Positions 1-6,878 of a DNA stretch of 11,699 nt are shown here, one piece after another (position 1 is the stretch's first letter; each line of letters begins with the position of its first letter). Source of the DNA: a bacterium UBP2_UBA4780 (GTDB taxonomy: Bacteria; Edwardsbacteria; AC1; EtOH8); assembly GCA_002403115.1 (NCBI GenBank), contig DHHE01000075.1:1-11699 (forward strand), in the 5' to 3' direction. Under the pieces are notes generated by a model. The model did not search any database, was not told where the DNA came from, and saw only the letters and a program-made list of their open reading frames with translations. The position numbers and the translations under genes are program-made.

Positions 1-21
1 ATGATGGTTAATATATCATCA

Positions 22-169
22 AGCTAACGTCTCGCCGCACCACGCAGCGGCGAGCACTATACTATTATATAGATGTGCGAGCCGTTTAGCGCGCACAACT
101 TCTTACGCCAAACCTTGCGCCACACTTGCGTTTCAAAATGAGTGCGCGACGTGGTGCGGCGTGTTAGGC
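22..169. repeat. attC-like recombination site (left end of cassette)
   Basis: This is an imperfect palindrome of 148 bases. Its outer boxes are AGCTAAC (22-28) and GTTAGGC (163-169), close to the attC consensus RYYYAAC / GTTRRRY. Inside them a perfect 12-bp inverted repeat, CGCCGCACCACG (33-44) with CGTGGTGCGGCG (150-161), forms the stem, separated from the boxes by 4 bases on one side and 1 on the other. The long central loop holds a smaller TGTGCG/CGCACA hairpin. Integron integrases fold and cut such sites, typically between G and TT of the GTT box. The length is at the upper end for attC sites, and the arms lack the usual extrahelical base, so polarity and activity are uncertain. Confidence 0.62.
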
Positions 170-1447
170 GAAGACTTATGGCTATCTGAACCGATAGCCC
201 AACATTTCTACAGCTTTATTAGCTTTGTTATTTCTTATGGGTAATACATTAGGAAACACCCATCCAAGAAGCTCCTGTATGTTAGATGCACCAAATTGCT
301 CTAACTTATACTTCTCGTCGACCAAGAGGGCGGAGATTCGTCGTGCAACATCATCAGAAGAATGTAGAAGGTACGCGAGCGAATATCGAATTCTCTCTAT
401 TGAGTTATCCTTGGCAAAACTATCGTGCGCATGGAACCGTTGGGTACGCATACCGCCTGAATACAGTGAGGAATAGATATCACGGGCGTCTCGACGGGTA
501 AGCCTTTGGATAACTATCGGACTGAGCAAGGAACGAAACCACTTGGAGTGCGAATAGAGTTTACCGGTCCATTCTGATTCAGATTTATCCCATTCGATAA
601 ACTCTCTGAACATCAGAGGAAGTACCTTCCTACGATACTGTCGATCAGATTTAATACGCCGGATGTTTGCACGATCCCATACTTTGACAATCCAATGCCA
701 AAAGTGGTCGATGGCGAGATAGACAGGAACACGAGGCCATTCCCTTTGAGCCTCTTTCCCGACGATACTCCTAACATCATCAACGCACTTCCAGAAACCG
801 TAGTAGTCCATTCCTTCTTTTCTAATCCTTGGTTTGTGTCGTGGGAGACGGGGGATAACGAAACGTCGTTCGAACTTGCTATGTTTGGTATTCGCCTTCC
901 CTATGTCTATCATAATTTGCGAATAAGTCAGTTCATAGTTCCGTACATCTTCGGGAGACAAGGAAGCTGCCGTCTCCCAGATTTGTTTAAATTGTTCAAG
1001 GAGTTCGGCGGTTTTATCGGGTTCGGTTATGAATACATTTGATTCAATATTACCAGAGAGACCACCGTTTGTAAGATTTGAAGATCCAACCAAAGCACCA
1101 ATGGGCTTGCCCCGCTTGAGAAAAATGTAACTCTTCGAGTGGAAGCGGCTATCGTAGAACTTCAATTCCACCTGGGACGGCGGTAATGGAAGTAAGTGAC
1201 GTAGAAGTGCGGGGTCAGTCGGTGGCTGTAGTGCAAAAAGGCAAGAGAGCTTGATCTTCTTCTGCAACCATATGTCAACAATGTTCCTGTTTGAGAAGTA
1301 AGCGATTGCAAGATATATCTCATCACAGGATTTTGAAATGGACAGAAGAAAATCTTGAACGCAAGAATCATCGCGATTGCAAATAAGAAATGATTTTTCC
1401 ATTTATTGTACCTTATAGCTGTTACGGTGCCACAAGTTTACGCCTAA
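28..1447 (-). mobile_element. Putative integron-type gene cassette carrying one gene
   Basis: One gene fills the space between two attC-like sites, as in a typical cassette. Read on the minus strand, the start codon lies about 40 bases after a GTTAGGC box (1448-1442), and the stop lies 12 bases before a GCCTAAC box (169-163). The limits given assume cutting between G and TT on the minus strand. If the sites have plus polarity, the cassette would be 164-1542 with the gene reversed. The segment is clearly AT-richer than the chromosomal genes beside it, which supports recent transfer. No integrase gene or attI is in the window, so this could be a lone cassette, a cluster lacking an integrase, or the end of a longer array to the left. 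Confidence 0.55.
182..1402 (-). CDS. Phospholipase-D-like (HKD) domain protein, cassette-borne
   Basis: The 406-residue protein has one HKD-type motif of the phospholipase D superfamily. H88 and K90 occur in FHSKSYIFLKRGKP, followed by GSSNLTNGGL at about 106-115 and an acidic residue (E120) before a strand. PLD-family enzymes cleave phosphodiesters in lipids or DNA through a covalent phospho-histidine. Proteins with a single motif act as dimers, and this group includes restriction-type nucleases. The remaining 250 residues are rich in Trp, Arg and Tyr (for example FWKCVDD and IDHFWHWIVKVWDR) and match nothing I recognise. There is no signal peptide or membrane segment. AAGG lies 8 bases before the ATG, and no clear promoter was seen. 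A nuclease or defence role is plausible from the fold and cassette setting but is not shown. Confidence 0.8.
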   Translation of the reverse strand: MEKSFLICNRDDSCVQDFLLSISKSCDEIYLAIAYFSNRNIVDIWLQKKIKLSCLFALQPPTDPALLRHLLPLPPSQVELKFYDSRFHSKSYIFLKRGKPIGALVGSSNLTNGGLSGNIESNVFITEPDKTAELLEQFKQIWETAASLSPEDVRNYELTYSQIMIDIGKANTKHSKFERRFVIPRLPRHKPRIRKEGMDYYGFWKCVDDVRSIVGKEAQREWPRVPVYLAIDHFWHWIVKVWDRANIRRIKSDRQYRRKVLPLMFREFIEWDKSESEWTGKLYSHSKWFRSLLSPIVIQRLTRRDARDIYSSLYSGGMRTQRFHAHDSFAKDNSIERIRYSLAYLLHSSDDVARRISALLVDEKYKLEQFGASNIQELLGWVFPNVLPIRNNKANKAVEMLGYRFR

Positions 1448-1548
1448 CTACTGGGTTGACGAAGTGCGTGGATTGTTGATTTTGGATGCCGTAAGATAGT
1501 GCGTATAGCCCCAACCAGTGGTTGGCTTCACGCACCTAACCGTTAGAG
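1442..1548. repeat. attC-like recombination site (serS-proximal)
   Basis: This 107-base site runs from GCCTAAC (1442-1448, a perfect RYYYAAC box) to GTTAGAG (1542-1548, a GTTRRRY box with one mismatch). The inner arms GTGCGTG (1464-1470) and CACGCAC (1530-1536) pair perfectly. Outside them GGTT (1454-1457) can pair with AACC (1538-1541), leaving unpaired bases mainly on the left arm, as in the asymmetric hairpins of attC sites. A small additional palindrome, CCAACC-AGT-GGTTGG, sits at 1511-1525. The site begins 8 bases beyond the serS stop codon, so the folded hairpin could also affect 3'-end formation of the serS transcript. The two sites share box sequences but not their centres, which is normal for attC sites. 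Confidence 0.62.
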
Positions 1549-1556
1549 ATCAGCCA

Positions 1557-2843
1557 TTACCGGATTACGTCCATGCCCATATACGGCCGCAGCGCCTCGG
1601 GCACCGCCACCGTCCCGTCCGGGTTTTGATAGTTCTCCAGCACCGCTATCAGGGTCCGGGGCAGGGCCAGGCCGGAGCCGTTGAGGGTGTGCAGGTACTC
1701 GGGCCGGGCCTTGGGGTCGCGGCGGAAGCGGATGTTGGCCCGGCGGGCCTGGAAGTCCCCGAAGTTGGAGCAGGAGGAGACCTCCAGCCACTCTTTGCAT
1801 CCCGGCGACCAGACCTCGACGTCGTAGGTCTTCATGGAGGCGAAAGTCAGGTCGCCGGTGCACAGCCTGACCACCCGGTAGCGCAGGCCCAGCTTCCGGG
1901 GGATGGAGCAGGCGTCCTCCACCAATATTTCGAGTTCCTCGTTCGACTTCTCCGGCAGGCAGAACTTGACCAGCTCCACCTTGTCGAACTGGTGGCCGCG
2001 CTTGATGCCCCGGGTGTCCTTGCCGGCCGACATCTTCTCCCGGCGGAAGCAGGGGGTGTAGGCCACGTGCTTCAGCGTCAGGTCATTGGCTTCCAGCACC
2101 TCGTCGCGGTACATGTTGGTCACCGGCACCTCGGCGGTCGGTATCAGCCAGAGGTCCTCCTCGGCGTCGTGGTACAGGTTGTCGGCAAATTTCGGCAGCT
2201 GGCCGGTGCCCACCAGGCATTTCCCGGTCACGATGTAAGGCGGGTAGACCTCGGAATACCCGCGCTCCCGGGTGTGGACGTCCAGCATCCAGGCAATCAG
2301 CGCCCGCTGCAGGCGGGCCCCGGCCCCGCGCAGCATGTAGAACCGGGTGCCCGAGACCTTGACCCCGCGCTCGAAGTCTATTATCCCCAGCTTCTCGCCC
2401 AGCTCCCAGTGGGGCCTGGGGGTAAAGTCGAAAACATTCTCATCGCCTATTGTCCGGTCCACCACGTTGCCGGTCTCGTCGTTGCCCTCGGGCACCGAGG
2501 GGTCGGCCACGTTGGGCACGGCCAGCAGGGCCTGCTCCAGCTTCTCCTCGATGGTCCTCAGCTCGCCGTCCAGCTTGCGGATCTTGTCCCCGATCTCACG
2601 GGTGATGAGGGCGGCGGAGAGCCCGAGCTTGCCTTCCCTTTCCGGCCCGTCCTGGGCCTTGAGCCTGGCCACGTCCCTGGAGGCCTGGTTGCGGGAGGCC
2701 TTGAGCTGCTCCACCTCCTGGATGATGCGGCGGCGGTCGCGGTCCATATCCAGCAGGGCCTCGACGTCCACCGGCGCCTTCTTGGCGGCGGCGGCGGCCT
2801 TCACCTGCCCGGCGTTGTCGCGGATGAATCTGATATCAAGCAT
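1557..2843 (-). CDS. serS: Seryl-tRNA synthetase
   Basis: This cytoplasmic class II aminoacyl-tRNA synthetase charges tRNA-Ser with serine using ATP. At 428 residues it has the normal family length. Residues 1-105 form the N-terminal tRNA-binding coiled-coil arm, opening with the typical MLDIRFIRDN. The catalytic domain follows, with VGTGQLPKF (211-219), the TAEVP serine-site loop (236-240), motif 2 TPCFRREKMSAGKDTRG (263-279) leading into HQFDKVEL, and motif 3 NGSGLALPRTLIAVLENYQ (388-406). Motif 3 has LPRT where many bacteria have VGRT. AAGGG lies about 7 bases before the ATG. The gene starts 26 bases after the PAS-GAF gene on the same strand, so the two are probably co-transcribed. It ends only 8 bases from the attC-like site. 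Confidence 0.97.
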   Translation of the reverse strand: MLDIRFIRDNAGQVKAAAAAKKAPVDVEALLDMDRDRRRIIQEVEQLKASRNQASRDVARLKAQDGPEREGKLGLSAALITREIGDKIRKLDGELRTIEEKLEQALLAVPNVADPSVPEGNDETGNVVDRTIGDENVFDFTPRPHWELGEKLGIIDFERGVKVSGTRFYMLRGAGARLQRALIAWMLDVHTRERGYSEVYPPYIVTGKCLVGTGQLPKFADNLYHDAEEDLWLIPTAEVPVTNMYRDEVLEANDLTLKHVAYTPCFRREKMSAGKDTRGIKRGHQFDKVELVKFCLPEKSNEELEILVEDACSIPRKLGLRYRVVRLCTGDLTFASMKTYDVEVWSPGCKEWLEVSSCSNFGDFQARRANIRFRRDPKARPEYLHTLNGSGLALPRTLIAVLENYQNPDGTVAVPEALRPYMGMDVIR

Positions 2844-2869
2844 GTCTGCCCTTCAAGACTATGAATTGT

Positions 2870-3817
2870 TCAAACAACATTCAACCTGACCACCGCCCCG
2901 GACAGAAGCTGGGCCACGAAAGTCAGCAGCTCCTGCTCCTCGCGGCCGAAGCGGATGTCCTCGGTGTAGCTGCGTATGGCCAGCAGGCCCAGCACCCGGT
3001 CCCCGCTCTTGAGGGGGACGCCCAGCCAGGCGACGAAGGGGGTGTCCACGGCGTCGATGCCCTCCTCCTGGACCAGGAGCTCCAGTGTCTCCTGGGAGGC
3101 AAACAGGTATTCGCCGGTCTTCAGGACCTCCGAGACCAGGCCCTTGCCCGGCGGGGTCGGGGCCGGGGCGGCGCTGAACTCGTCCACGTGGTAAACGTAA
3201 TCCAGCAATCCCGGGTCCGGCCGTTGCAGGGCCACGATGAAGTTGCGGGCGAAGATCAGGCCGCCGACGATGTTGTGGATGTCGCCGCACAGCTTGCGGA
3301 AATCCCCGGCCTGGCTGCAGCGGTTGGAGATCTTGTAGAGGGCCTCCTGGTAGGCCTGCTCCTGCTTCTCCCGGGTGATCTCCTCGCTGGTGGTGACGAC
3401 GCCCAGGGCATCGCCCTGGCCGTCGCGGATGACGTCCGAGGTCAGCCGGACGTGGAAGATGGAGCCGTCGCGGCGGAGGTTGAGGCCGTCGCGGGCGAGG
3501 CGCCTGAAGGTCCGCACCTGCTCCGGGGACATCGGGGTCCAGCCGCCCCCGGGCACGAAGACGCTGATGTCCCGGCCCACCAGCTCCTCCACGGTGTAGC
3601 CGTGCATCCGGGCCTCGGCCGGGTTGGTATAGAGGATCCGGCCCTTGAGGTTGGTGATGGTGACGCCCAGGGGCAGGTTGTCCACCACCTGTTCCAGGGC
3701 CGAGAGCTTGAGGCGCAGGTGCCGGAGCTCGGACTGGGCCACCTCGGACTCGGTCAGGCGGATGCGCAGGGCGTGGAGCTCCTTGGCCATTTGATCCTTG
3801 GTCCTTTTGTCTTCCAT
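2870..3817 (-). CDS. PAS-GAF sensor protein without an output domain
   Basis: The 315-residue soluble protein has a predicted N-terminal coiled coil (about 8-45), a PAS domain (about 45-148, with NLPLGVTITNLKGRILYTNP and EEITREK at its end), a short helical linker and a GAF domain (about 165-310, ending LLTFVAQLLSGAVVR). PAS and GAF domains bind small molecules or cofactors and pass signals to kinase, cyclase or transcription domains. Here the protein stops at the end of GAF with no HisKA, HATPase, GGDEF or HTH. It may signal through a partner protein, or be the remnant of a histidine kinase. GGAG lies 9 bases before the ATG, and a possible promoter lies upstream. The next gene on the strand is serS. 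I cannot name its ligand or partner. Confidence 0.88.
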   Translation of the reverse strand: MEDKRTKDQMAKELHALRIRLTESEVAQSELRHLRLKLSALEQVVDNLPLGVTITNLKGRILYTNPAEARMHGYTVEELVGRDISVFVPGGGWTPMSPEQVRTFRRLARDGLNLRRDGSIFHVRLTSDVIRDGQGDALGVVTTSEEITREKQEQAYQEALYKISNRCSQAGDFRKLCGDIHNIVGGLIFARNFIVALQRPDPGLLDYVYHVDEFSAAPAPTPPGKGLVSEVLKTGEYLFASQETLELLVQEEGIDAVDTPFVAWLGVPLKSGDRVLGLLAIRSYTEDIRFGREEQELLTFVAQLLSGAVVRLNVV

Positions 3818-3846
3818 CTCATCTCTCCGCGGGGAATGCTGGAACT

Positions 3847-3875
3847 ATGATACTATGTTTCATGCCGAAAGTAAA
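3847..3875 (-). promoter_or_regulatory. Possible sigma-70-type promoter for the PAS-GAF/serS pair
   Basis: On the minus strand, TTTACT (3875-3870) and TATCAT (3852-3847) are separated by 17 bases, in the 88-base gap between the exodeoxyribonuclease III stop and the PAS-GAF start. The -10 box differs from consensus at one position and the -35 box at two. No terminator hairpin was seen in the gap, so read-through from upstream is possible. Confidence 0.4.
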
Positions 3876-3905
3876 CAGAAAATAACGGAGAATCGGGCGG
3901 GCCGC

Positions 3906-4679
3906 TCACAGCCGCAGCTCCAAACCGACGGGGCAGTGGTCGGAGCCCGTGACCTCGGGCAGGATGAAGGCCCGGGCCACGCTTTTCTCCAGGTTTCGCG
4001 AAACGAAGAAGTAGTCTATCCTCCAGCCCACGTTCCGCTCCCGGGCCCGGGAGATCTGGTCCCACCAGGTGTAATGGCCGGGGCCGTGTTCGAACATGCG
4101 GAAGGTGTCAAGAAAGCCGGTCGCCAGGAAACCGTCGATCCACTGGCGCTCCAGGGGAAGAAAGCCGGAGACCTTGGAGTTCTCGCGGGGCCGGGCCAGG
4201 TCGATCTCCTTGTGGGCGGTATTGACGTCGCCGCAGACCACCACCTTCCGGCCGGCCTGGAGCAGCTTTCGCATTTGCTTCAGGAACGATTCGTAGAAAT
4301 CCATCTTGTACTTCAGGCGCTGGGGCGACGCCTTGCCGTTGGGGAAGTAGACGTTGAACAGCAGGAAGTCCCCGTAATCGGCCTGGAGGACGCGCCCCTC
4401 GCCGTCGAACCGATTATCACCGAAGGTCCTCTTGACCGACAGGGGCTCGTCCCTGGTGAAAAGGGCCACCCCGCTGTAGCCGGGCTTTCCGGCGGAGGAG
4501 AAGTGGTGCCGGTAGCCGGGGGCCGATAACAGCTCCTTGGCGACCTGCTCGGGCCTGGCCTTGGTCTCCTGCAGGCAGAGGACGTCGGGCCTCGCCCGCT
4601 TCAGCCATTCGGCAAAGCCCTTGCGGAAGACGGCCCGCAGGCCGTTGACGTTCCAGGATACGAGGGAACGCTTTTTCAT
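3906..4679 (-). CDS. xthA: Exodeoxyribonuclease III / AP endonuclease
   Basis: This Mg2+-dependent nuclease of the exonuclease-endonuclease-phosphatase fold cuts DNA at abasic sites and degrades 3' ends in base excision repair. The 257 residues match the usual length of the exoA/xthA family. Motifs in order are SWNVNG (8-13), LQETK with catalytic E38, YSGVALF (68-74), NVYFPNG (109-115), GDVNTAH with D151 and N153, IDLARP (159-164), DTFR (191-194), WRIDYF (219-224) and GSDHCPV with catalytic H248. The chosen ATG overlaps the upstream peptidase stop in ATGA, with GGAG at normal distance. An in-frame start at 4799 would add 40 residues unlike the family. The overlap implies translational coupling to the peptidase gene. 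Confidence 0.96.
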   Translation of the reverse strand: MKKRSLVSWNVNGLRAVFRKGFAEWLKRARPDVLCLQETKARPEQVAKELLSAPGYRHHFSSAGKPGYSGVALFTRDEPLSVKRTFGDNRFDGEGRVLQADYGDFLLFNVYFPNGKASPQRLKYKMDFYESFLKQMRKLLQAGRKVVVCGDVNTAHKEIDLARPRENSKVSGFLPLERQWIDGFLATGFLDTFRMFEHGPGHYTWWDQISRARERNVGWRIDYFFVSRNLEKSVARAFILPEVTGSDHCPVGLELRL

Positions 4680-5314
4680 TTTTTCTCCGCAGGTCGAAAG
4701 ATCGTTACGCGCTCTCTTAAAAAGACGAGCGGGTCGTAGTATCTGGCTGCCAACTCCTCTCCGGAGCGGCATACCAGGCCGTAGGTCCGGTAACGGCAAT
4801 GGGGCAGCCTGGGTTCGGGACGGCGAAGAGGGGGGCGAACCTTCAGCGCTTCAAAATGGACATGGTCGAACTGCCAGCCGTGGCGGTCCAGCTCCCGGCG
4901 GCTCATGAACCGGGCCATGGGCCGATCCGGGGAGACGGTGTCGCCCAGGGCGCAGGTGATGCCGGCGACATGCTCGTAAACGGTCCAGACCATGGCGGCG
5001 CCCGGCGGATCGTGTTCGATGATGATCTGGGCATACGGTCCGTCGTCCCGCAGGCTGACGACCACACCTGACGATGCCGGGAACACCGGCTCGTCCCGGT
5101 AGTTCCCCGAGGGCCGGGCGAGGTCCACCCCGGTGTGCAGGTGGGCCGGCACCTTGGGCCGGGCCCGGCGCCCCAGGCCGAAGGCCCCGATGGCGGTCAG
5201 ACGGACGGAGTCTACATGGCAGTCGACCGGCAACCTCCAGGCCGGGCCGTCTGCGTTGGCGGCAGCCAAAGCCGTCCATAACAGCAGCTCATAGCACACG
5301 GGTAAATATAACAC
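4676..5314 (-). CDS. M23-family (LytM-type) metallopeptidase, probably exported
   Basis: The protein resembles zinc metallopeptidases of the M23/LytM family, which cut peptide cross-links in peptidoglycan. Numbered from 5314, the zinc-site motifs are HTGVD (H60, D64) and DHVHFE (H151, H153). Between them VFPASSGVVVSL is a typical strand pair of the fold. The first 21 residues are hydrophobic and end in ALAAANA, like a cleavable signal peptide, so the enzyme should act outside the cytoplasm. The start is uncertain. GTG at 5314 has no ribosome-binding site and lies inside the predicted promoter, while an in-frame GTG at 5299 sits at the expected transcript start. The stop overlaps the xthA start by ATGA. 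The C-terminal 50 residues are not recognised. No link to the arsenic genes beyond the shared divergent intergenic region is evident. Confidence 0.85.
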   Translation of the reverse strand: MLYLPVCYELLLWTALAAANADGPAWRLPVDCHVDSVRLTAIGAFGLGRRARPKVPAHLHTGVDLARPSGNYRDEPVFPASSGVVVSLRDDGPYAQIIIEHDPPGAAMVWTVYEHVAGITCALGDTVSPDRPMARFMSRRELDRHGWQFDHVHFEALKVRPPLRRPEPRLPHCRYRTYGLVCRSGEELAARYYDPLVFLRERVTIFRPAEKK

Positions 5315-5333
5315 GAGCCGCGGCCAGGGTCAA
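5305..5333 (-). promoter_or_regulatory. Predicted promoter for the peptidase-xthA operon
   Basis: On the minus strand, TTGACC (5333-5328) and TATATT (5310-5305) are separated by exactly 17 bases, so transcription should begin near 5298. It faces away from the arsR promoter, with 24 bases between the two -35 boxes. If real, it excludes the GTG at 5314 as start codon for this transcript. Confidence 0.55.
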
Positions 5334-5357
5334 CTGCGAATGTTTCTCCGCAGGGGG

Positions 5358-5386
5358 TTGACAAATGCCCGGATGAAAGTTATAAT
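5358..5386 (+). promoter_or_regulatory. Consensus sigma-70-type promoter of the ars operon
   Basis: TTGACA (5358-5363) and TATAAT (5381-5386) are both perfect consensus boxes separated by the optimal 17 bases. The predicted transcription start is near 5393, inside the palindromic operator. A promoter this strong fits an operon normally held off by a repressor. Confidence 0.88.
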
Positions 5387-5387
5387 G

Positions 5388-5405
5388 TATCAAGATATCT
5401 TGATA
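5388..5405 (+). promoter_or_regulatory. Palindromic operator, probable ArsR binding site
   Basis: TATCAAGATATCTTGATA is a perfect 18-bp palindrome starting 1 base after the -10 box and covering the predicted transcription start. ATCAA/TTGAT half-sites are usual for ArsR-family repressors. Binding here would block the promoter, and arsenite would release it. The arsR ribosome-binding site GAGG (5407-5410) follows directly. Confidence 0.82.
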
Positions 5406-5415
5406 TGAGGATGCA

Positions 5416-5751
5416 ATGAAGCAGGCCGTCAAGCTGTTCAGGGCCCTGGGCGACCCCACCCGGCTGAGGATCGTGAAGATGCTGGAGGGCGGCGAGCTGT
5501 GCGTCTGCCAGCTGACGGCCGCCCTGGGCATGGGCCAATCGCGCATCTCCCGGCACCTGGCCATCCTCAAGGACTGCGGGCTGATAGAGGCCCGTCGCCA
5601 GGGCAAGTGGGTCCACTACCGGCTCTGCTGCCGGGACGCAACCAGGTTCGCCGGTGAGTGCCTCGACGGCCTCAGGGAAGACAAGCTGCTGAGAAGCGAC
5701 TTGAACGCGGCCCGGAAGGCCCGCCGCACGCCGGTTTGCGCCCATGGATGA
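5416..5751 (+). CDS. arsR: ArsR-family arsenic-responsive repressor
   Basis: The 111-residue winged-helix dimeric repressor is expected to bind the operator just upstream and fall off when As(III), or possibly Sb(III), binds. It shows the family start KLFRALGDPTRLRIVKML (6-23), the metalloid site ELCVCQL (C29, C31) at the start of the recognition region, and the helix-turn-helix GQSRISRHLAILKDCGLI (40-57). The third cysteine of the E. coli-type motif ELCVCDLC is absent (T34). C54, C71, C72, C82 or C108 might supply a third ligand. GAGG lies 5 bases before the ATG. Its stop lies upstream of the likely permease start by 16 bases. It is the first gene of the operon, so it should be autoregulated. 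Confidence 0.95.
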   Translation: MKQAVKLFRALGDPTRLRIVKMLEGGELCVCQLTAALGMGQSRISRHLAILKDCGLIEARRQGKWVHYRLCCRDATRFAGECLDGLREDKLLRSDLNAARKARRTPVCAHG

Positions 5752-5767
5752 GCAGGGAGGAATGCCG

Positions 5768-6805
5768 GTGAACCCGGCAAAACGTCTTTCGTTCCTGGAC
5801 CGCTACCTGACGGTCTGGATCTTTGCCGCCATGGTCCTGGGCGTGTTCATCGGTTGGCTGTCGCCGGATGCCGTGCATTCTTTCAATCTCAAATTCAGCC
5901 TGGGCACCACGAACATACCCATCGCTATCGGGCTGATCCTGATGATGTTCCCGCCGCTGGCCAAGGTCAAGTACGAGGAGCTGCCCAGGTTTTTCCGGAA
6001 TTGGCGTGTTTTGGCTCTTTCCCTCGTGCAAAACTGGATCATTGGCCCCATACTGATGTTCTTCCTGGCCATTCTCTTTTTGCACAAGTACCCCGACTAC
6101 ATGGTGGGGCTGATCATGATCGGCCTGGCGCGCTGCATCGCCATGGTCATCGTGTGGTGCGAACTAGCCGGGGGAGACAATGAATACTCTGCCGGCCTGG
6201 TGGCGTTCAATGCGATCTTTCAGATGGTGTTTTACTCGGTTTTCGCGTATATCTTCATCACGGTGCTGCCGCCGCTGTTTGGGTTGAAGGGCCTTGAAGT
6301 GCATGTCAGCATGTGGCAGATCGCGCAAAGTGTATTGATCTACCTGGGAATCCCCTTTTTCGGCGGGATGCTGACCAGGTTCATCCTGCTGAAGAAGAAG
6401 GGCGCGGCGTGGTACGAGACCAGGTTCATTCCCATGATCAGCCCCATCACGCTGATCGCGCTGCTCTTCACCATCATCGTCATGTTCTCGCTGAAGGGCG
6501 AAATTATCGTTCAACTGCCCATGGATGTGGTGCGCATCGCCATTCCCTTGCTCATCTATTTCGTGGTCATGTTCTTCGTCTCATTCTATATGGGAAGAAG
6601 GTTGTGCGGCTATTACCCCAAGACGGTGACCATTGCGTTCCACGCCGCGGGCAATAACTTCGAGCTGGCGATCGCCGTGGCCGTGGGCGTTTTCGGCATT
6701 ACCTCGGGTCAGGCGTTCACGGCGGTTATCGGGCCGCTGGTCGAGGTCCCCGCGCTACTGATCCTGGTCAACGTGGCCTTGTGGATGCGGAACAAGTACT
6801 TTTAA
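5768..6805 (+). CDS. acr3: ACR3-family arsenite efflux permease
   Basis: This inner-membrane carrier of the BART superfamily extrudes As(III), driven by the proton gradient. About 345 residues with roughly ten hydrophobic segments match the family. Diagnostic stretches are FLDRYLTVWIF (9-19), LARCIAMVIVW (120-130) with the conserved cysteine C123 essential in characterised ACR3 proteins, and AAGNNFELAIAVAVGVFGI with GPLVEVPALL near the end, including the conserved glutamate. VWCELAGGD has Cys where many members have Asn. I chose GTG at 5768 because GGGAGG lies 7 bases upstream and the protein then starts like other ACR3s. ATG at 5744 overlaps arsR but has no ribosome-binding site, and ATG at 5762 is too close to one. 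Confidence 0.95.
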   Translation: MNPAKRLSFLDRYLTVWIFAAMVLGVFIGWLSPDAVHSFNLKFSLGTTNIPIAIGLILMMFPPLAKVKYEELPRFFRNWRVLALSLVQNWIIGPILMFFLAILFLHKYPDYMVGLIMIGLARCIAMVIVWCELAGGDNEYSAGLVAFNAIFQMVFYSVFAYIFITVLPPLFGLKGLEVHVSMWQIAQSVLIYLGIPFFGGMLTRFILLKKKGAAWYETRFIPMISPITLIALLFTIIVMFSLKGEIIVQLPMDVVRIAIPLLIYFVVMFFVSFYMGRRLCGYYPKTVTIAFHAAGNNFELAIAVAVGVFGITSGQAFTAVIGPLVEVPALLILVNVALWMRNKYF

Positions 6806-6861
6806 CCACCAAAACACGAGGACACGAAGGGTATCTTTTTGGCGCCCGGGTGTCTTTGTGG
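6806..6861. repeat. Short imperfect inverted repeat of dispersed-repeat type
   Basis: CCACCAAAACAC (6806-6817) and GTGTCTTTGTGG (6850-6861) pair at 10 of 12 positions across a 32-base loop that contains another ACACGAAGG copy. Sequences of the form CCACnAAGACAC...GTGTCTTTGTGG are, from memory, scattered in many environmental bacterial genomes. There is no T-run, so it does not look like a terminator. It separates acr3 from the thioredoxin-like gene, the largest gap in the operon. Confidence 0.5.
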
Positions 6862-6878
6862 CAAAGGAAGGATGTCAG

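Noticed and set aside
22..1548. Insertion sequence with terminal inverted repeats
   Set aside because: The inverted repeats are within each end, not between ends. There is no transposase and no target-site duplication was seen, so attC-like sites fit better.
1518..2864. 448-codon plus-strand open frame
   Set aside because: It is the antisense shadow of serS, whose synthetase motifs are unmistakable. The shadow protein is low-complexity Gly/Val/Leu/His-rich sequence without any domain.
2861..3850. 329-codon plus-strand open frame
   Set aside because: It is antisense to the PAS-GAF gene, which has clear domains and a ribosome-binding site.
4679..4799. 40-residue N-terminal extension of exodeoxyribonuclease III
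   Set aside because: The extension lies within the peptidase coding region and has no family similarity. The ATG at 4679 has GGAG and the ATGA overlap.
6806..6861. Transcription terminator between acr3 and the thioredoxin-like gene
   Set aside because: The arms are imperfect, the loop is long and no T-run follows, so it was listed as a repeat instead.
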